The notes under the pieces: model-generated
What the model was told of the DNA's origin: nothing
The model's database searches: none
The model's input: the letters and a program-made list of their open reading frames with translations, nothing else
DNA from: Pinirhizobacter soli
Lineage (GTDB): Bacteria > Pseudomonadota > Gammaproteobacteria > Xanthomonadales > Rhodanobacteraceae
Direction: 5' to 3'
Length of the DNA: 64,000 nucleotides
Assembly: GCF_015905305.1 (NCBI RefSeq)
Contig: NZ_JADZLQ010000004.1
Coordinates: 1-64,000 of the forward strand
Program-made: the position numbers and the translations under genes
Shown: positions 62,442-64,000 of the stretch, piece after piece
Layout of the letters: the number at the start of each line of letters is the position of its first letter
Position numbering within the stretch: the first letter of the stretch is position 1

Positions 62442-63043
62442 CCGCCAACCCCGGTCCGGCTCTCGAACACCGCCAGGATATAACTGTCGATGACCTGGGC
62501 TTCCGGGTCGCCGAATTCCCTGCGCGCGATTTGCCGGCCGAGGTAATCCACCAGTTCCTTGCGCGCCTGGGCATCGTGGGCCGCACGTTCCCTCACACTT
62601 TCGTATCGCCCAGTGACCACGGCGAGACTGTCGATCTGCGCCGGTACCGGATGGGACTGCGCCCTTTGCCTGCGCTCGAACATGGCCGGTGCCGGGTCAA
62701 GAGCATTCGTGCGAGCGCCTCGAATAACACGACGATGGCGCGAGAAGTAAACAAGGCAGCCTGCAACGGCGAGCAACGCCACAATGACACCGCCGTCGAG
62801 GATCCTGCCATCGGCGTCGTACAGTCCCTGCCAAGCCACGTATGCCGCGAATCCGCCGAACACCAACGCGCCGACAAGGCAGACACTCACCCAGATGAAC
62901 GTCCACGCCATCTCGTGCGCGTGGCGCTCTCGCACCCGGTCGAGATAAAGCATCAACACTAACGCCAACGCAATACCGAAGACCGGGGCGACGATCTCAA
63001 AAGCCAGGCGGATGGATGGTGACATGGGACTTAAGTCCGACAT
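62438..63043 (-). CDS. Membrane protein of unknown function
   Basis: This protein is about 201 aa from ATG 63043. It has three hydrophobic spans in the first 120 residues (FEIVAPVFGIALALVLMLYL, FIWVSVCLVGALVFGGFAAYVA, VIVALLAVAGCLVYF) and a soluble, charged C-terminus (RRQRAQSHPVPAQIDSLAV onwards). I do not recognise the family. The start is uncertain (63043 or 63025), and it overlaps the end of the next gene by 13 bp if 63043 is right. Confidence 0.55.
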   Translation of the reverse strand: MSDLSPMSPSIRLAFEIVAPVFGIALALVLMLYLDRVRERHAHEMAWTFIWVSVCLVGALVFGGFAAYVAWQGLYDADGRILDGGVIVALLAVAGCLVYFSRHRRVIRGARTNALDPAPAMFERRQRAQSHPVPAQIDSLAVVTGRYESVRERAAHDAQARKELVDYLGRQIARREFGDPEAQVIDSYILAVFESRTGVGG

Positions 63044-63990
63044 GACCCGAGGCCAGCCCATGGTAGCTTCAAGGCACCGGGATGCAACTGCATGCACACG
63101 CTCGCCCCAACTTGGTTGGCATCGTAGGTAACCCTGGATACCGAGAGATGCTCGCCGTTGGTACGCGGCCCCCACGGCGCAAGGTCGAGGTAGTAATGCG
63201 TGTACTTGCCGCGCGTGATCGAATGGTTGATCACTGCGGTTTCATACCGCGTGGACGGCGCCGTATCCAGCATCACGTCGGCCACCAGAGCTGCCGAAAA
63301 TCCATAGCCGCAGCCAAGGACCAACGCGCAGGCCAACCGCAAGCCGGCGCTGCCGTTTTCCTGCCGGCTTGCGGCCATGGTTGCCATCGCGAGCAATACA
63401 GCTGGAATCGTCGCCCACGGCCACACACCGACTTTCTCGAGTACATCCAGGTCGAGGCCAATGATGAACAACGCGATCACCGGAAACAGCAGCGCAGTGG
63501 CAACCGTGGGACGCGGATCGTCCTTACCCACCCCCAGCCGAAGCAGCTTGGGATTCATCGCCACCGCCGCAAGCGCTATCCAGGGAAACGCGGCAAGGAT
63601 CGCCACGCACCACCCCTGGTATTCACTGTTGAAGCGCGATACGAAGTAGACCATCACCGCACCGATCTGCAGTCCCGTAGCTAGCGCGCGGCTGCGTTTG
63701 AGGGCCGCTAGCCGGCTCTCCGCGTCGACACCCAGGCTGGTATCGGCTTTGACCTTCTCGAGGAAAGCAGCCTGGGCTATTTCCGCCTGGTCGGGAATGT
63801 CTCCGAGCCACGTCCCGACCCGGGCACGCTTGAACAGCTCCAGCGGCACCGAGAAAGGACGGCCGTCGCGCACATCGAACCGCACGTAGCTTTTGATCGC
63901 AGAGCGGCCGGTGATGTCCTGGCGTCGCACATTGCGCGCTCCGAACACCGTGGACAACGTTGCTTCCCGCTCGCCCAGGATCAACTTCAT
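63031..63990 (-). CDS. Polytopic membrane protein of unknown function, possibly cut by the window edge
   Basis: At least 319 aa. The N-terminal soluble part (LILGEREATLSTVFGARNVRR) precedes five or six hydrophobic spans (residues about 105-240), with a soluble C-terminal part of strand-like repeats (RYETAVINHSITRGKYTHYYLDLAPWG). The frame remains open to the window end, so the true start may lie beyond it. No family was recognised. It is co-directional with the preceding membrane gene and overlaps its start. Confidence 0.6.
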   Translation of the reverse strand: MKLILGEREATLSTVFGARNVRRQDITGRSAIKSYVRFDVRDGRPFSVPLELFKRARVGTWLGDIPDQAEIAQAAFLEKVKADTSLGVDAESRLAALKRSRALATGLQIGAVMVYFVSRFNSEYQGWCVAILAAFPWIALAAVAMNPKLLRLGVGKDDPRPTVATALLFPVIALFIIGLDLDVLEKVGVWPWATIPAVLLAMATMAASRQENGSAGLRLACALVLGCGYGFSAALVADVMLDTAPSTRYETAVINHSITRGKYTHYYLDLAPWGPRTNGEHLSVSRVTYDANQVGASVCMQLHPGALKLPWAGLGSCRT

Positions 63991-64000
63991 CGTCGCCGAG

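Overview
The window is a G+C-rich gammaproteobacterial chromosome segment, most likely from the Xanthomonadales (Rhodanobacteraceae; a Luteibacter- or Dyella-like organism). This is inferred from protein content (DUF1631 protein next to nadC, DUF3301 protein, SspA/SspB beside the cytochrome bc1 genes, pilA-pilB-pilC-pilD-coaE) and codon use. No database search was possible.

Layout. 1-18.2 kb is compact housekeeping DNA: purK-purE, a Trm112-like protein, a DUF1631 protein overlapping nadC, a DUF3301 protein, sspA-sspB, petABC (cytochrome bc1), a DegS-like membrane-anchored protease, a lytic transglycosylase, miaB-phoH-ybeY-corC with a DUF4105 membrane protein, and corA. 18.2-19.4 kb holds two small exported proteins. 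19.4-20.3 kb is a gene-free stretch rich in hairpins.

20.3-34.9 kb is an accessory island with lower and patchier G+C. It has two large Sec-exported RHS/YD-repeat proteins with unrelated C-terminal tips, each followed at once by a small candidate immunity gene. Between and after them lie orphan small genes, a truncated DUF4279 paralogue, a lipoprotein gene, an internally deleted IS3-family element, an intact DUF4279 gene, and two relics that share a short conserved segment. This is the usual look of a polymorphic-toxin locus that turns over its tips and immunity genes.

35-42 kb returns to a mostly core-like region: a DegT-type aminotransferase, a polytopic GT-C-like protein with a TPR-like tail, an S9 peptidase and a POT-family peptide transporter. 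42.1-61.4 kb is a type IV pilus locus. Three pilin genes (the last two nearly identical) are followed by two more GT-C-like proteins. A glycan cassette follows: a second DegT aminotransferase, a NeuD-type acyltransferase, a Wzx-like flippase, a GT4, an SDR epimerase, three GT2 enzymes and a methyltransferase. The pilus machine genes pilB, pilC, pilD and coaE come next. The simplest reading is that the cassette makes and transfers a glycan to the cell surface, possibly to the pilins themselves, with the GT-C proteins as candidate transferases. That link rests on context and topology and is not proven. The window ends with small uncharacterised membrane or exported proteins, the last of which may run off the edge.
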